64,000 bases of DNA from NCBI RefSeq assembly GCF_026738875.1, contig NZ_JAPQFJ010000001.1, forward strand, positions 186,001 to 250,000. The letters run 5' to 3'. The notes beneath the pieces are model-generated. The model was not told the origin of the DNA, searched no databases, and saw nothing but the letters and a program-made list of their open reading frames with translations. This document shows positions 26,444 through 36,586 of the stretch, piece after piece. This DNA comes from Clostridium brassicae (GTDB lineage Bacteria; Bacillota; Clostridia; Clostridiales; Clostridiaceae). Both the position numbers and the translations under genes were made by a program. The stretch's first letter is position 1, and each line of letters begins with the position of its first letter.

Positions 26444-28459
26444 ATGAAGTTTAAAAGTTTAAGAAGAAAAATGATGGAATATTTATTAGTTGTAATAGGC
26501 ATTATTTGTTTAGGGTTTGGATATAGTTCTTATAAACTTGCTAATAGTGCACTTGAAAGTAATTCAAAGAACTTAATGTTACAAATGAGCAAACAGGCAG
26601 CATCAAGTGTAGAAGAAACTATTAATACAAAAATAGATATGGCAGAAATGATTGCTAATACACCAGTTATAAGAGACGAAAAGGTTACATGGGAAGTAAA
26701 AAAACAATTTTTAGAAAGTGAACAAAAAAAACATGGACACCTTATGTTAAGTATAACAGATTTAAATGGTAAATGTAGATTAATAAATGGCATGGTAACA
26801 GATATAAAAAACAGAGAATACTTTCAAAAAGCAGTAAAAGGAGAAAGCAATGCAACAGAACCTTTTGTAAGTCAAGATAAAGAAGATAATGGTGCTATGC
26901 TTATTACCTATTCAGCGCCTATTAAAAACTTGCAAAATAAAATAGTAGGTGTTTTAACTATAGTAAGAAGCGGTAATGATATAAGCGATATTACTAATAA
27001 TATAAAATTTTGTCAAACTGGTGAATCTTATATTATAAATAAACAAGGGACAACTATTGCTCATAAAAATAAAGATTTAGTTGTAAAAATGGAAAATACT
27101 CAAAATAAGGTTAAAGACGATCCAACATTAAAAACTCTTGCAGATATAGAGAAAAAAATGGCGTCAGGTGAAACTGGAGTAGGAACATATGATTACAGTG
27201 GACTTAAAAAATATATAGCATATTCTCCTATAAAATCTACTGGATGGGGACTTGCAATAACAGTTGAAAAAAATGATCTTTTAAGTCAACTAGGAACTTT
27301 AAACAAAAGCATAGTATTTTTAACTATAATAGCATTAGCTATGGCTACTATAATTATTTCCGTTATTTCTGGTAAAATAGCTATAGTTTTAAAGGCATTG
27401 AGAAATCACATACAAGTTCTCTCAACAGGAGACTTTACTGCCAAATTTCAAGGGAAATATGAAAATAGAAATGATGAAATAGGAGATATGGCAAGAGCAT
27501 TGAAATCAATGCAGGTATCAATAACAGATATTATAGAAACTATAAAGTCAAATTCTGAAAATATGGATGGACATTCATCAAATTTATCAGCTTTATCAGA
27601 AGAATTTACTTCGTCTACTGAAAACATATCTACAGCAATACAGCAAGTAGCAGAAGGAACGGGTGAACAAACGGAAGCTATAGGAAATATAGTCTTATTC
27701 TTAAATGAATTTAGTGATAGACTGAATAATATGGTAAATGATGTTTCAGAAGTTAATGATATGTCAACTAGAATAAGTGGTATGGCAAATTCTAGTAATG
27801 AAGATATGGGAAATGTAGTAAAATCTGTTGAAAAAATATCTGATGTGTATAATGAATTTATAGGTAAAATTTCTCAGGTTGGAACAAATATAGAGAAAAT
27901 AAACGAAATAACAGCTTTAATTAATAGTATTTCAGAACAAACTAATTTATTAGCATTAAATGCAGCTATTGAATCAGCTAGAGCTGGAGAAGCAGGAAAA
28001 GGTTTTGCAGTTGTTGCAGATGAAATAAGAAAGCTTGCAGAAAAGAGTAGGGAATCATCACAAAATATATATGTATTGATTAGTAATATTTTAAAAGATA
28101 CAAAAAATATGGTTGAAACCTCAGATATAATGAATGATGAACTAAAAAAACAAAAAGGAGATATAGATACTGCTATAAAATCATTTAAGTCTATATCAAC
28201 AGCTGTAGAAGAAATGGATCCTAAAATAGAAAGTATAACAGAATCTGCTAAGAAAATAGAAGATAAGAAAAATACTATTTTAGATAAAATAGAATTTATA
28301 TCTTCTGTATCAGAAGAAGTAGCAGCTTCATCAGAAGAAGTAGCAGCATCTTCAGAAGAGATGAATTCATCAAGTATGGAGGTTGCAAATTCAGCTCAGA
28401 ACTTGGCTAATATGTCTCATGAGATGTTAGATGCTGTTGGGAAATTTAAAATAGAATAA
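26444..28459 (+). CDS. Methyl-accepting chemotaxis protein with Cache sensor
   Basis: 671 residues. TM1 (about 12-30), a double-Cache type extracellular domain (about 35-275, with [20 protein letters not shown] and [10 protein letters not shown] typical of dCache_1), TM2 (about 285-305), HAMP, then the signalling coiled coil with [20 protein letters not shown]. Cache domains often bind amino acids or organic acids directly, and the D-serine and glycerate modules nearby make that plausible. GAGGGAGG precedes the ATG. A perfect terminator follows. Confidence 0.9.
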   Translation: MKFKSLRRKMMEYLLVVIGIICLGFGYSSYKLANSALESNSKNLMLQMSKQAASSVEETINTKIDMAEMIANTPVIRDEKVTWEVKKQFLESEQKKHGHLMLSITDLNGKCRLINGMVTDIKNREYFQKAVKGESNATEPFVSQDKEDNGAMLITYSAPIKNLQNKIVGVLTIVRSGNDISDITNNIKFCQTGESYIINKQGTTIAHKNKDLVVKMENTQNKVKDDPTLKTLADIEKKMASGETGVGTYDYSGLKKYIAYSPIKSTGWGLAITVEKNDLLSQLGTLNKSIVFLTIIALAMATIIISVISGKIAIVLKALRNHIQVLSTGDFTAKFQGKYENRNDEIGDMARALKSMQVSITDIIETIKSNSENMDGHSSNLSALSEEFTSSTENISTAIQQVAEGTGEQTEAIGNIVLFLNEFSDRLNNMVNDVSEVNDMSTRISGMANSSNEDMGNVVKSVEKISDVYNEFIGKISQVGTNIEKINEITALINSISEQTNLLALNAAIESARAGEAGKGFAVVADEIRKLAEKSRESSQNIYVLISNILKDTKNMVETSDIMNDELKKQKGDIDTAIKSFKSISTAVEEMDPKIESITESAKKIEDKKNTILDKIEFISSVSEEVAASSEEVAASSEEMNSSSMEVANSAQNLANMSHEMLDAVGKFKIE

Positions 28460-28515
28460 ACAAAGAAAAAACAATATAAAAAGTATCTAGGAATTTAGGA
28501 TACTTAAAATGTAAT

Positions 28516-28560
28516 CTATAGAGTAGACAATTAAAAAAATCTACTCTATAGTTTTTTTTA
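28516..28560 (+). terminator. Terminator after the second chemoreceptor
   Basis: Perfect 12-base arms CTATAGAGTAGA / TCTACTCTATAG, 12-base loop, then nine T. Confidence 0.9.
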
Positions 28561-28645
28561 TATAAATTTATATGAACTTTTTAAAGAAGATAATACTCTT
28601 ATATATGGAAAGTAATAATTTATCCGATGCTTAACCATGCTAATA

Positions 28646-28750
28646 CTCCCATTTTCTCTAAAGTGGGAATAAAGAATGCTACTACCATAGATAACGGTTT
28701 ACCCCTAAAGGATAACGAATTCTAAGGAGTAAAACTTCTTAGAATTGTAA
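28646..28750. repeat. Structured intergenic repeat, copy A
   Basis: Contains GGATAACGAATTCTAAG (28710-28726), then GAGTAAAACTTC, forming a hairpin with TTCTTAGAATT. A second hairpin TCCCATTT/AAGTGGGA lies at 28647-28668. The core matches copy B at 47951-48022 (15 of 17 bases in the first block). Confidence 0.5.
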
Positions 28751-28872
28751 TTGAGTAAATGATATAATTTTTCCAAACAATAGCTATATGGAATTTTAAA
28801 TTATGCAGGTTTTTAAAAAAGAACATAATAAAGCTTACTTATAAGTTATAACTAGTAAAAAGAGGTGAGGGT

Positions 28873-29406
28873 GTGGATGAGATAAGCTTGGTTAAAAAGG
28901 CAAAAGAGGGAAATAAAGAGGCACTTATTAAACTTATTATGAATAAAAAGCAGGATTATTATAAACTTGCTTATGTATATATGAAAAATGAAGAAGATGC
29001 ATTAGATATTATGGAAGATATGATTATTGTTTTATACGAGAATATAGACAAATTAAAAAAATGCGATGCTTTTTACAGTTGGAGCAAAACTATTTTGGTA
29101 AACTGCTGCAAAAAATTTTTAAAAAAACGAAAAAGAATAATATTACTAGATGATATTAAAGAAATATATAATGATGAAGTAGTTGATGATAAATCAATAG
29201 AAGATAAGAATAATGAGATTATGTTAGAAAATCATCTTTCAAAGTTAACTTTAAAACATCAAGAAGTAATAAAACTAAGATATTTTCTAGATTTAGATTA
29301 TGAAACTATTGCAAAACTAATAAAAGTTCCTGTGGGAACGGTAAAATCTCGTATATCTATTGGAATTAAAAAGCTAAGAGAAAGTTTGGGAGGTGAAGAG
29401 TTTTGA
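28873..29406 (+). CDS. ECF-type sigma factor, SigV-like
   Basis: 177 residues. Region 2 (YYKLAYVYMKNEEDALDIME) and region 4 (LTLKHQEVIKLRYFLDLDY then ETIAKLIKVPVGTVKSRI) are both complete. GTG start at 28873 with GAGGTGAGG upstream. It overlaps the DUF4179 gene by four bases, so the two are translationally coupled. Sigma/DUF4179 pairs are common in clostridia and usually regulate surface functions. Confidence 0.88.
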   Translation: MDEISLVKKAKEGNKEALIKLIMNKKQDYYKLAYVYMKNEEDALDIMEDMIIVLYENIDKLKKCDAFYSWSKTILVNCCKKFLKKRKRIILLDDIKEIYNDEVVDDKSIEDKNNEIMLENHLSKLTLKHQEVIKLRYFLDLDYETIAKLIKVPVGTVKSRISIGIKKLRESLGGEEF

Positions 29407-30866
29407 AACAGGAAGAAATAGAAAGAATTCTAAAAAGTAAGAAAACAGGTATAGAGGAGTTAAAAGTTCCAGATGAATTAGAGGAAAGGTTAAGGGGAGC
29501 TTTAAAAAATATCAATTTAAAAAATAGTAATACAATGAAACAAAATCAAAATGATGATAATGAGAATTTAAAGAATAGAAGTTTAAAAAGCAAGGTAGTA
29601 GAAAAGTGGATAGCGAAGGTGGCAGCTATAATTATTGCTGTAACATTAGTTGGATATAACATTGATGGCTTGGCCTTTTATGGTAAAAAAATAATAGGAT
29701 ATGATGATGTTATGAATGGTACCTTAAAAAAACTTAATGAACTTGGCAAAGGTCAGAGTATAGATAAAAGTTATAGTTTTAAAAACGGAGCTATTGTTAC
29801 ATTAGATGGGGCTATGATTGATGATAATAAGCTTTTAGCTTTTTACACTATAAAAAATTCAAAAGGAAATGTAGATAAGCTTAATATAGAGTCTTCAAAA
29901 ATTATAGAAGGAAGCAAAAGTAGCATTTATATGAGAAGCAGTGTAGGTTTACTAAATGATTCAAAAACTGAAATAAAATATAAAATAGAATTTGAAAAGC
30001 CTAATTTAAATGAAAAAGAGTTGAAATGGAGTTTTGTTTTAATAGATGGTAAATACAAGGAAACAGGAAGTATAGTTTTTACTTTAGATAAAAATAAAGC
30101 TATGGGACATACCTTAAAAAAGAATATAAACCAAAATATAAAAGTAGATGAAACAGAAATACGTTTTGACTCTATTGTAGCTTCACCAACATCTACTATT
30201 ATAAAAGGAACTATTCAAGACATATTTGAGTTAGCTGTAGATGAATTTTTTGGAGGAGGTTTTAGACCTTCGTCCATGGAGATAAAATTAATTGCTAATG
30301 GAAAAGAGATAGAATGTCAAAGTGGAGAGATTAGTACAAATATGAAGGGGATAACTTTTCAGCAAGAATATGATGCTCTTCCAGTACCAATAAAAACATT
30401 GCAAATTAAACTTGGAAATTTTGAAGCTGATTATAGAGTTAATGAAAAAGTAAAACTTAAAAAAGGTGATATGGAAAAGGTAATCGAAATTTTAGGACAA
30501 AAAATACAAATCCATAAGGTTTACCAGGAAGAGGGTAACACCTATGTAAAAATCACTACAAAAGAAAATATACTTCTTTCGAAGATATACATGATAATGG
30601 ATGGAAAAAAAATAAGCTTAGAAAAGACTATTTCTAATGAGAAACATATAGAAAATAAAGAAAATTTTAAAGACAAGGATAATACTGAAGAAGTAAAAGA
30701 AAAACACAATAATAATAATGAAAGTGATGTTAAAGATAAGAATAAATCTATAAATAATACTAGAATTCTTAAATTCAAAGGAACAGGGGAAACCCTTCAA
30801 TTACAAATTAAAGGGTTAAGGTACAATAAAGTTTATAATAAAGTTATAGATGTGAAGGTGAATTAA
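29403..30866 (+). CDS. DUF4179 membrane protein, probable anti-sigma factor
   Basis: 487 residues. Cytoplasmic N-terminus (1-72) with charged helices that could hold the sigma factor, a membrane span near 77-95, then a DUF4179-type extracytoplasmic domain (from about FYGKKIIGYDDVMNG) and a later beta-rich domain like DUF5643. A low-complexity Lys/Glu/Asn stretch at about 420-455 separates the last strand block. TTG start at 29403 inside the stop of the sigma gene. Function is inferred from gene order. Confidence 0.75.
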   Translation: MKQEEIERILKSKKTGIEELKVPDELEERLRGALKNINLKNSNTMKQNQNDDNENLKNRSLKSKVVEKWIAKVAAIIIAVTLVGYNIDGLAFYGKKIIGYDDVMNGTLKKLNELGKGQSIDKSYSFKNGAIVTLDGAMIDDNKLLAFYTIKNSKGNVDKLNIESSKIIEGSKSSIYMRSSVGLLNDSKTEIKYKIEFEKPNLNEKELKWSFVLIDGKYKETGSIVFTLDKNKAMGHTLKKNINQNIKVDETEIRFDSIVASPTSTIIKGTIQDIFELAVDEFFGGGFRPSSMEIKLIANGKEIECQSGEISTNMKGITFQQEYDALPVPIKTLQIKLGNFEADYRVNEKVKLKKGDMEKVIEILGQKIQIHKVYQEEGNTYVKITTKENILLSKIYMIMDGKKISLEKTISNEKHIENKENFKDKDNTEEVKEKHNNNNESDVKDKNKSINNTRILKFKGTGETLQLQIKGLRYNKVYNKVIDVKVN

Positions 30867-30988
30867 AATTCTATGAAAATTGGATTAATAAATACTTGAT
30901 TTTATTAATAATTGAAGAAGTTGCACAAATTCCTCAATTATTAAAAGTTAGCTTTAACAACTGCTAAATTTATTAAGGGGAGATTTAT

Positions 30989-31510
30989 ATGAAGAATAAA
31001 TCAAAAATAATTATATTAATAATAATAATTTTTATAATAGGTTTAATAGGATGTAAAAATAAAACTGATACAATTATACAGAAAAAAGTAGAAAATATTT
31101 CTCAAGTAAAATTTAGTGATTTACAAAAATACAAAAATTCTTATGTAGGTGATAATAGTGCTGTAGGAAATATACTATACAATTTACCAGGAAATATGTA
31201 TGATAATGGCTTTAGTTTAAAGACTGACAAACAACCATATGGAATAGTAGTTAATTATAATGTAAATACCAGCTTAGGAAAAGAAGATTATAATAACTTT
31301 TGGAATGGTAAGGAGCCTAAAGAATTTTTACAAGACAATGCGTTGATATTATTTTCATTAATAAAAAATGTTGATATCATAAGTTTTAATGTAGATAATG
31401 TAGGTATTTATGAATATAATAGGAAGGATTTAGAAATAAAATTTGGTAAAGATTTAAAGAGTATAGTAGAAGATGAATCTTCATTTAAAGAGTTTTTTAA
31501 AGCACATTAG
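30989..31510 (+). CDS. DUF4825 lipoprotein
   Basis: 173 residues. Signal peptide with lipobox LIGC, cysteine at position 22. The mature part has the DUF4825 pattern (DLQKYKNSYVGDNSAVGNIL then LPGNMYDNGFSLKT). DUF4825 domains are often attached to BlaR-like or anti-sigma proteins, so this may be an accessory surface sensor for the sigma locus upstream, 122 bases away. AAGGGGAG precedes the ATG. Confidence 0.75.
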   Translation: MKNKSKIIILIIIIFIIGLIGCKNKTDTIIQKKVENISQVKFSDLQKYKNSYVGDNSAVGNILYNLPGNMYDNGFSLKTDKQPYGIVVNYNVNTSLGKEDYNNFWNGKEPKEFLQDNALILFSLIKNVDIISFNVDNVGIYEYNRKDLEIKFGKDLKSIVEDESSFKEFFKAH

Positions 31511-31749
31511 AAATTTTATAATTTATAATACCAAATAAAATTAAACAAAAATTGTAATATCATTACTACAATAAATTCAACAATTTAAAACATATATATA
31601 AATAAATTATTGGATAATATATTTATTTTTACCAAAAAACATGGTAAAATTTCAATAGTCAGTATTCGCTAAGAAACTGAACTTATGTTAAAAAAATTTA
31701 AATTTAAAGACTTACATCCATTAATTGGAGTAAGAACGGAGGTAGTATC

Positions 31750-32334
31750 ATGTCAGAAAAAGTTTTATCAAAATCAAAAATCTCAACAAAACAAATCACA
31801 TCAATAGGTATGCTTTTTGCAGTAACTATTGTACTTGGAGCTACTGGATGGGGATTTATTCCTATTCCACCATTAAAATTAACTATAATGCATATACCAG
31901 TAATTATAGCTTCAATACTTGAAGGACCGATAGTTGGGGCTTTAACCGGATTGTTATTTGGTATTTTTAGTATGTTTCAAGCTATTAATACTCCAACGCC
32001 AGTTTCTTTTATATTTTTAAATCCTATAGTAGCGGTACTTCCAAGAATACTTATAGGAGTAACACCATATTATGCTTATAAGTTAATAAAGACAAGATGG
32101 AAAAAAGTTAATTTAGGACTTTCTGTATTGATTGGATCTTTTACTAATACTATCGGAGTAATGGGATTAATATATCTTATATATATAGATGAGTATGCTA
32201 ATGCACTTCATATTTCTCATAGCTTAGCAGTTAAAACTATATTATTTTATATTTTAAATGGCTTTGTATCAGGATCATTTGCTGTTGTAGTATCTATGCC
32301 AATAATAATGGCAGTTAAGAAAATAAGAAAATAA
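31750..32334 (+). CDS. ECF transporter substrate-binding (S) component
   Basis: 194 residues, six hydrophobic helices. The N-terminal part KISTKQITSIGMLFAVTIVL and the VGALTGLLFGIFSMFQ helix are typical of S components that capture vitamins and pass them to a shared EcfAAT module. The substrate cannot be read from sequence. ACGGAGGT lies seven bases before the ATG, and a short hairpin (CTTAC/GTAAG, 31709-31732) lies just before that. No known vitamin riboswitch was recognised upstream. Confidence 0.8.
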   Translation: MSEKVLSKSKISTKQITSIGMLFAVTIVLGATGWGFIPIPPLKLTIMHIPVIIASILEGPIVGALTGLLFGIFSMFQAINTPTPVSFIFLNPIVAVLPRILIGVTPYYAYKLIKTRWKKVNLGLSVLIGSFTNTIGVMGLIYLIYIDEYANALHISHSLAVKTILFYILNGFVSGSFAVVVSMPIIMAVKKIRK

Positions 32335-32603
32335 GATTAAAGAATCCTCAAAAATTAAAATATATCCTATGAAGTAGATGATTATAAAAATTTATTTCAT
32401 AGGATTTTTTTATTTAGGTGTAACTTTTCTTTAAGATATTCGAATAAGTAGTGTAACCAAATTAATTTAGCTATGTTTTAAAAATTTCTAACATAGAGTA
32501 AAAACTCCAGATGAAATTAGAATTTTGTTTATTATAATGAATTAAATAATTTAAAATATACCTAAGAAATAACTTCGAATTTTGTAATACAAGGGGGGAG
32601 AAA

Positions 32604-33131
32604 ATGGAGGAAGATTTAGAGTTAATGCAACGATTTAAAAATGGGGATGAAGAAAGTTTTGAAAAACTTGTTGTTAAGTATAGAAAGAATGCTATATGTT
32701 TTTGTGAAAGTTTTATACATGACTACCATATAGCAGAAGATATTGCACAAGAAGGTTTTGCTTATATTTATGTTTATAAAGAGAGGTACAATGAAAAGTA
32801 TGCGTTCAAGACGTATTTATTTACAATCTTAAGAAATAAAAGTATTGATTATATAAGAAAAAATAGGAGTATACCTTTGGAGAAAATCCCCGATAATATT
32901 TCCCCATATGAAACTGAAAAGTTTGTGTTACAGAAGGAAGAAAGAAATTTAATTAAGGAAAAAATTAATAAATTAAATGATGATTATAGGACAGTTATTT
33001 ATTTAATAGATTTTCAGGAGTTTAGCTATAAAGATGCAGCTAAAATTATGGGAAAAAACTTAATTCAGATAAAAGTTTTAATATATAGAGCAAGACAAAG
33101 ATTAAAATTATTGATTAAAGAGGAGGGGTAA
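32604..33131 (+). CDS. ECF-type RNA polymerase sigma factor
   Basis: 175 residues with region 2 (HDYHIAEDIAQEGFAYIYVY, preceded by CFCESFI) and region 4 (LNDDYRTVIYLIDFQEFSYK then DAAKIMGKN). ATG with GGGGGGAG upstream. It heads a five-gene run with a small membrane protein, an ABC ATPase and two membrane proteins, all overlapping or nearly so. Probably autoregulated. Confidence 0.88.
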   Translation: MEEDLELMQRFKNGDEESFEKLVVKYRKNAICFCESFIHDYHIAEDIAQEGFAYIYVYKERYNEKYAFKTYLFTILRNKSIDYIRKNRSIPLEKIPDNISPYETEKFVLQKEERNLIKEKINKLNDDYRTVIYLIDFQEFSYKDAAKIMGKNLIQIKVLIYRARQRLKLLIKEEG

Positions 33132-33419
33132 GTGTTGAAGCAGATATCAAAAGAAGATAGAGAATTTTTGCAGAGAGTTTTGGCAAAGACAACATATTTA
33201 GAATATTTGAAACATGAAGATGAGATTGTAAGAGAGAATTGCAGAAAAATAAGAAAAAAAAGAATGATAGTTTTTATAGCTTCAATACTAATTGCTACCT
33301 TATTTGTGGTTATAGTGAAATTTGCAAAATTTAACTTTGGAATTGTATGCTTTTTATCTGTAATAATGCTTACATTAGCATGTCTTTATGAGTATAGGGA
33401 GGAGAAAGTGGCACTATGA
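33132..33419 (+). CDS. Small two-span membrane protein, possible anti-sigma factor
   Basis: 95 residues: a charged cytoplasmic N-terminus (1-45) and two adjacent membrane spans (about 47-67 and 70-88). Start is GTG at 33132 or TTG at 33135; the second gives better spacing to GGAGG. Not recognised by family. Its place directly after a sigma gene and its layout suggest an anti-sigma role, but this is inference. Confidence 0.65.
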   Translation: MLKQISKEDREFLQRVLAKTTYLEYLKHEDEIVRENCRKIRKKRMIVFIASILIATLFVVIVKFAKFNFGIVCFLSVIMLTLACLYEYREEKVAL

Positions 33420-34279
33420 ATATTACAATAAATAATCTAGGAAAATCTTATGGTAAAAAGGAAGTGCTAAAAGAGATTAATTTAGAGATTGAGGAAGGAA
33501 TGTTTGGACTTTTAGGACCGAATGGAGCAGGTAAAACTACTTTAATGAGAATACTTACAACTTTAATACCAAAAAATCAAGGGAATATAAAAATAAACAA
33601 TATAGATATAAGCAATAAAAAAGAGATTAGAAAAACAATAGGGTATCTTCCACAGGATTTTTCTATTTATCCTACTATGTCCGTATATGAAGCATTAGAT
33701 TATTTAGCCCTTTTGGCAGGTATTAAAAATAGAAATATACGGAAAGAGAGAATAGAGTATTTACTACAAAAAGTAAATCTTGAAAATCACAAAAATACTA
33801 AAGTAAGGGCTTTATCAGGTGGTATGAAAAGAAGGTTGGGCATTGCACAAGCTATACTTCACCATCCTAAAATTATAATTGTAGATGAGCCAACGGCAGG
33901 ATTAGATCCAGAGGAAAGAATAAGGTTCCGTAATCTTTTGAGGGATTTTTCAGAAGGTAGAATTGTTATTTTATCTACTCATATAGTAGAAGATGTAGAG
34001 TTTACTTGTGAGAATTTAGCTGTCTTAAACAATGGGGGATTATTATATACAGGTAAAGTTAAGGAACTTTTACAAGATGCAGAAGGATATGTTTGGACAG
34101 TTAATATTAAGAGAGAAGAGCTTGATAGTGTAAGAAATGAATATCAAATAATATCAACAGTTTCGGAAGGAGACTTAATAAAATTAAGACTTATATCAAA
34201 AGATAAACCTTTTGAAAATGCAAACAGTGTTAAACCTTCTATTGAAGATGCATATATGAAGCTTATGAAGGAGGTGTAG
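33416..34279 (+). CDS. ABC transporter ATP-binding protein
   Basis: 287 residues: Walker A GPNGAGKTT, signature LSGGMKRRLG, Walker B IIIVDEPTAGLDPEE, H-loop STHIVED. Overlaps the preceding stop by four bases. Pairs with the two membrane proteins downstream as an exporter under control of the local sigma factor. Confidence 0.9.
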   Translation: MNITINNLGKSYGKKEVLKEINLEIEEGMFGLLGPNGAGKTTLMRILTTLIPKNQGNIKINNIDISNKKEIRKTIGYLPQDFSIYPTMSVYEALDYLALLAGIKNRNIRKERIEYLLQKVNLENHKNTKVRALSGGMKRRLGIAQAILHHPKIIIVDEPTAGLDPEERIRFRNLLRDFSEGRIVILSTHIVEDVEFTCENLAVLNNGGLLYTGKVKELLQDAEGYVWTVNIKREELDSVRNEYQIISTVSEGDLIKLRLISKDKPFENANSVKPSIEDAYMKLMKEV

Positions 34280-34282
34280 CTT

Positions 34283-35449
34283 ATGTTTTGGAATTTATTT
34301 AAAAAAGAATTTAAATATATTTTTAGGAATATTACTTTTTATATATTTATAGTAGTTGTTGGTTTTTTTTACTTTAGTGAATTTTCTCAATCAACTAAAA
34401 TTGAAAATTTAAAACCTTCTACACCAGAGGAACTTAGGGCTCAGAACAAACCAATTTGGTATGGGACTAAAGAAACAGTAGACCCTAAAAAGGAAATTAG
34501 AGAAATATATATGAATTTATATAGAGATTATCAATCAGGACAGATATTGAAAGATAAAATTATTTTGAATGTAAATGTGAATTTAAGTGAAGAAGAAAAA
34601 CAATATATTAAGGAGGCTATGGATAAAATAGCCCCAGAGGAATATTTAGAGAAGAATGATGAAAAATTAATAAAGGTATCTTATGAGGAATACTTAAATA
34701 TTGTAAGAGATTTAGATAAAAAGCTAGGGGGAGCTACCTTCTATGCAGATAAAAACAGAGAAGGCATAGTCAATGAGCCCAAAACTTATGAAGATGCAGT
34801 TAAAGATTATAAAGATCTCTTAGAGAAGGATAAAGTAACAAATGCTGCGGGAAGGTTGTTTTCGGATTATCTTGGTATTACAGCTGGAGTTTTCCCTGTA
34901 TTTTTATCAGCTTTTATACTTATGAAAGATAAAAGAAATAAAATGCAAGAATTGATTTGTAGTAGGAGTATTTCCTCATATACTTATGTACTATCAAAGT
35001 ATGCTGCTTTATGTACAGTCTTAATGATACCATTTTTAGTGTTTGCATCCTATGCCACTTTTACCTTTTATAAGATAGCTAAAGTTAATAATTATACTAT
35101 TGATATGTTAGCATTTTTTAAATATACATTTTATTGGATAGGACCAACCATACTCTTTACTACGGCTTTAGGTATGCTTATTTCAATTGTTTTTAATAAC
35201 GGAATAATAGCTATACCAATACAATTTATCTTATGGCACAGTTCTTTATTACCATTAAGTGGGGATTATTCTTTAAGTAAATTTGTTATTAGATTTAATA
35301 CTTTAGGCGAATATTCAAATTATATTAAATGGAGCAGTAGTATAGCTTTAAATAGAATATTTTATGTTATAGTTTCTATTATATTAGCTTTGATTACAGC
35401 ATATATATGGTCGAAAAAAAGAGGTGTAGTAGGTGAAAGAATCAAGTAA
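34283..35449 (+). CDS. ABC transporter permease, large-loop type
   Basis: 388 residues. One N-terminal span (about 15-35), a 155-residue extracytoplasmic loop rich in Lys/Glu, then five or more spans from about residue 195. The layout is common in antimicrobial-peptide or lipid exporters. The start is 3 bases after the ATPase stop, with AAGGAGGT upstream. No family-level substrate assignment. Confidence 0.75.
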   Translation: MFWNLFKKEFKYIFRNITFYIFIVVVGFFYFSEFSQSTKIENLKPSTPEELRAQNKPIWYGTKETVDPKKEIREIYMNLYRDYQSGQILKDKIILNVNVNLSEEEKQYIKEAMDKIAPEEYLEKNDEKLIKVSYEEYLNIVRDLDKKLGGATFYADKNREGIVNEPKTYEDAVKDYKDLLEKDKVTNAAGRLFSDYLGITAGVFPVFLSAFILMKDKRNKMQELICSRSISSYTYVLSKYAALCTVLMIPFLVFASYATFTFYKIAKVNNYTIDMLAFFKYTFYWIGPTILFTTALGMLISIVFNNGIIAIPIQFILWHSSLLPLSGDYSLSKFVIRFNTLGEYSNYIKWSSSIALNRIFYVIVSIILALITAYIWSKKRGVVGERIK

Positions 35450-36122
35450 TTTAATGAAATATAAAATAGATTATAATGCATTTAGTAAAAAAGATAGCAT
35501 AGGGGCATTTAAAAATGTTTTGAAATATAATTTGAAAATAATGTTCAATTTAAATTTTATATCAGCTTTAGTTTTTGCTATGTTAATTCCGGTAATAACG
35601 AGTCTTAAATTATTAGACTATAAAGCTATAGCTTCAATAGGGGAAGGTTATCTTTCAATAATAGGAATAATATTAGTTCCATTTTTAGCTAACATAGAAA
35701 ACAAGAATAATATTAAAGAAGTGATATACATTAAAAAAACGTCCTATGCTAAGACTGTATTAAGCCGTATTATTATAACAATGATTTTTATGCTTTTAAT
35801 TATAATAAGCTTAATGATGTTAGCTAAAGTAGAGGGAAGTGTTTTTAAGTTTTGGGAAATTACTTTTGGAACATGGATTTCTGCTGCTTTTTTAGGGATG
35901 ATTGGATTTACAGTAGCAAATTTAATTAATAATATTTCTGCAGCTTATTTAATTTCTTTTGGTTATTATATTGTGGAGTATATGAGTAAAGGAAAATACA
36001 CTAAAGACCTGTATCTTTTTAGCTTAACTAAGGGTAGTTTTAGTAAAGGAAAATATATATTATTATTTTTAATTTTGATGATGCTCATATTTAATTTGAT
36101 TATTATTAAGAGAAAAAGCTGA
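35433..36122 (+). CDS. Membrane protein, probable second permease subunit
   Basis: 229 residues with about six spans. Begins at a GTG overlapping the previous gene by 17 bases, GAGGTG six bases upstream. It resembles an ABC-2 half without a large loop. Not identified by family; assigned to the exporter from gene order and overlap. Confidence 0.65.
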   Translation: MKESSNLMKYKIDYNAFSKKDSIGAFKNVLKYNLKIMFNLNFISALVFAMLIPVITSLKLLDYKAIASIGEGYLSIIGIILVPFLANIENKNNIKEVIYIKKTSYAKTVLSRIIITMIFMLLIIISLMMLAKVEGSVFKFWEITFGTWISAAFLGMIGFTVANLINNISAAYLISFGYYIVEYMSKGKYTKDLYLFSLTKGSFSKGKYILLFLILMMLIFNLIIIKRKS

Positions 36123-36232
36123 TTTATATATTTTTATTAAAGTAAGTCATATTCTATGCCATTTTAAGTAGCAAGTATCAGAAAGAATATATATTTGATA
36201 AGTGTTAAAAATATATGATAGGAAGTGAATAT

Positions 36233-36298
36233 ATGGAAAGAATGTTCATCAATTTATTAATTTTACTTAGATGGACAATACACTTATTATTAATGTAA
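36233..36298 (+). CDS. Possible 21-residue hydrophobic peptide
   Basis: ATG with GGAAGTG seven bases upstream encodes MERMFINLLILLRWTIHLLL plus a final Met, then stops. It could be a small membrane peptide linked to the exporter operon, or a chance frame. Confidence 0.25.
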   Translation: MERMFINLLILLRWTIHLLLM

Positions 36299-36380
36299 AT
36301 CAAGCAAAATAGTCATGTATAAGTGATATATAAAACAGTATTATTAATATAATAAATTGTTATATAATATGCTTATTTAG

Positions 36381-36411
36381 GTTGCCTTATAAATTAAAGG
36401 CAACTTATTTT
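36381..36411 (+). terminator. Rho-independent terminator
   Basis: GTTGCCTT / AAGGCAAC arms with an 8-base loop, followed by TTATTTTT. Confidence 0.75.
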
Positions 36412-36586
36412 TGATTTGAATGATATATTTTATATATGATTGCAAATAGGAGTTGTAGTTTTAAGGATGAATAGACATAGCTTAAACTATTTATGATATA
36501 ATATTAATTATTAGTTAGTTATAAGTCAACGATATAAATAAAATGTATCTAATAAATGAATATTTTAATATATTAGGAGGACATAT

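Larger units (their letters stand above)
28460..28872. other. Non-coding region before the second sigma locus
   Basis: Holds a terminator, structured repeat copy A and, presumably, the promoter of the sigma gene. No gene was seen. Confidence 0.6.
36123..36586. other. Region after the exporter operon
   Basis: Holds the 21-residue frame and, at 36381-36411, a terminator. The rest is AT-rich with no coding signal. Confidence 0.5.

Noticed and set aside
31640-31749. Vitamin riboswitch before the ECF S-component
   Set aside because: Only a short hairpin was found; no TPP, FMN, preQ1 or THF core sequence.
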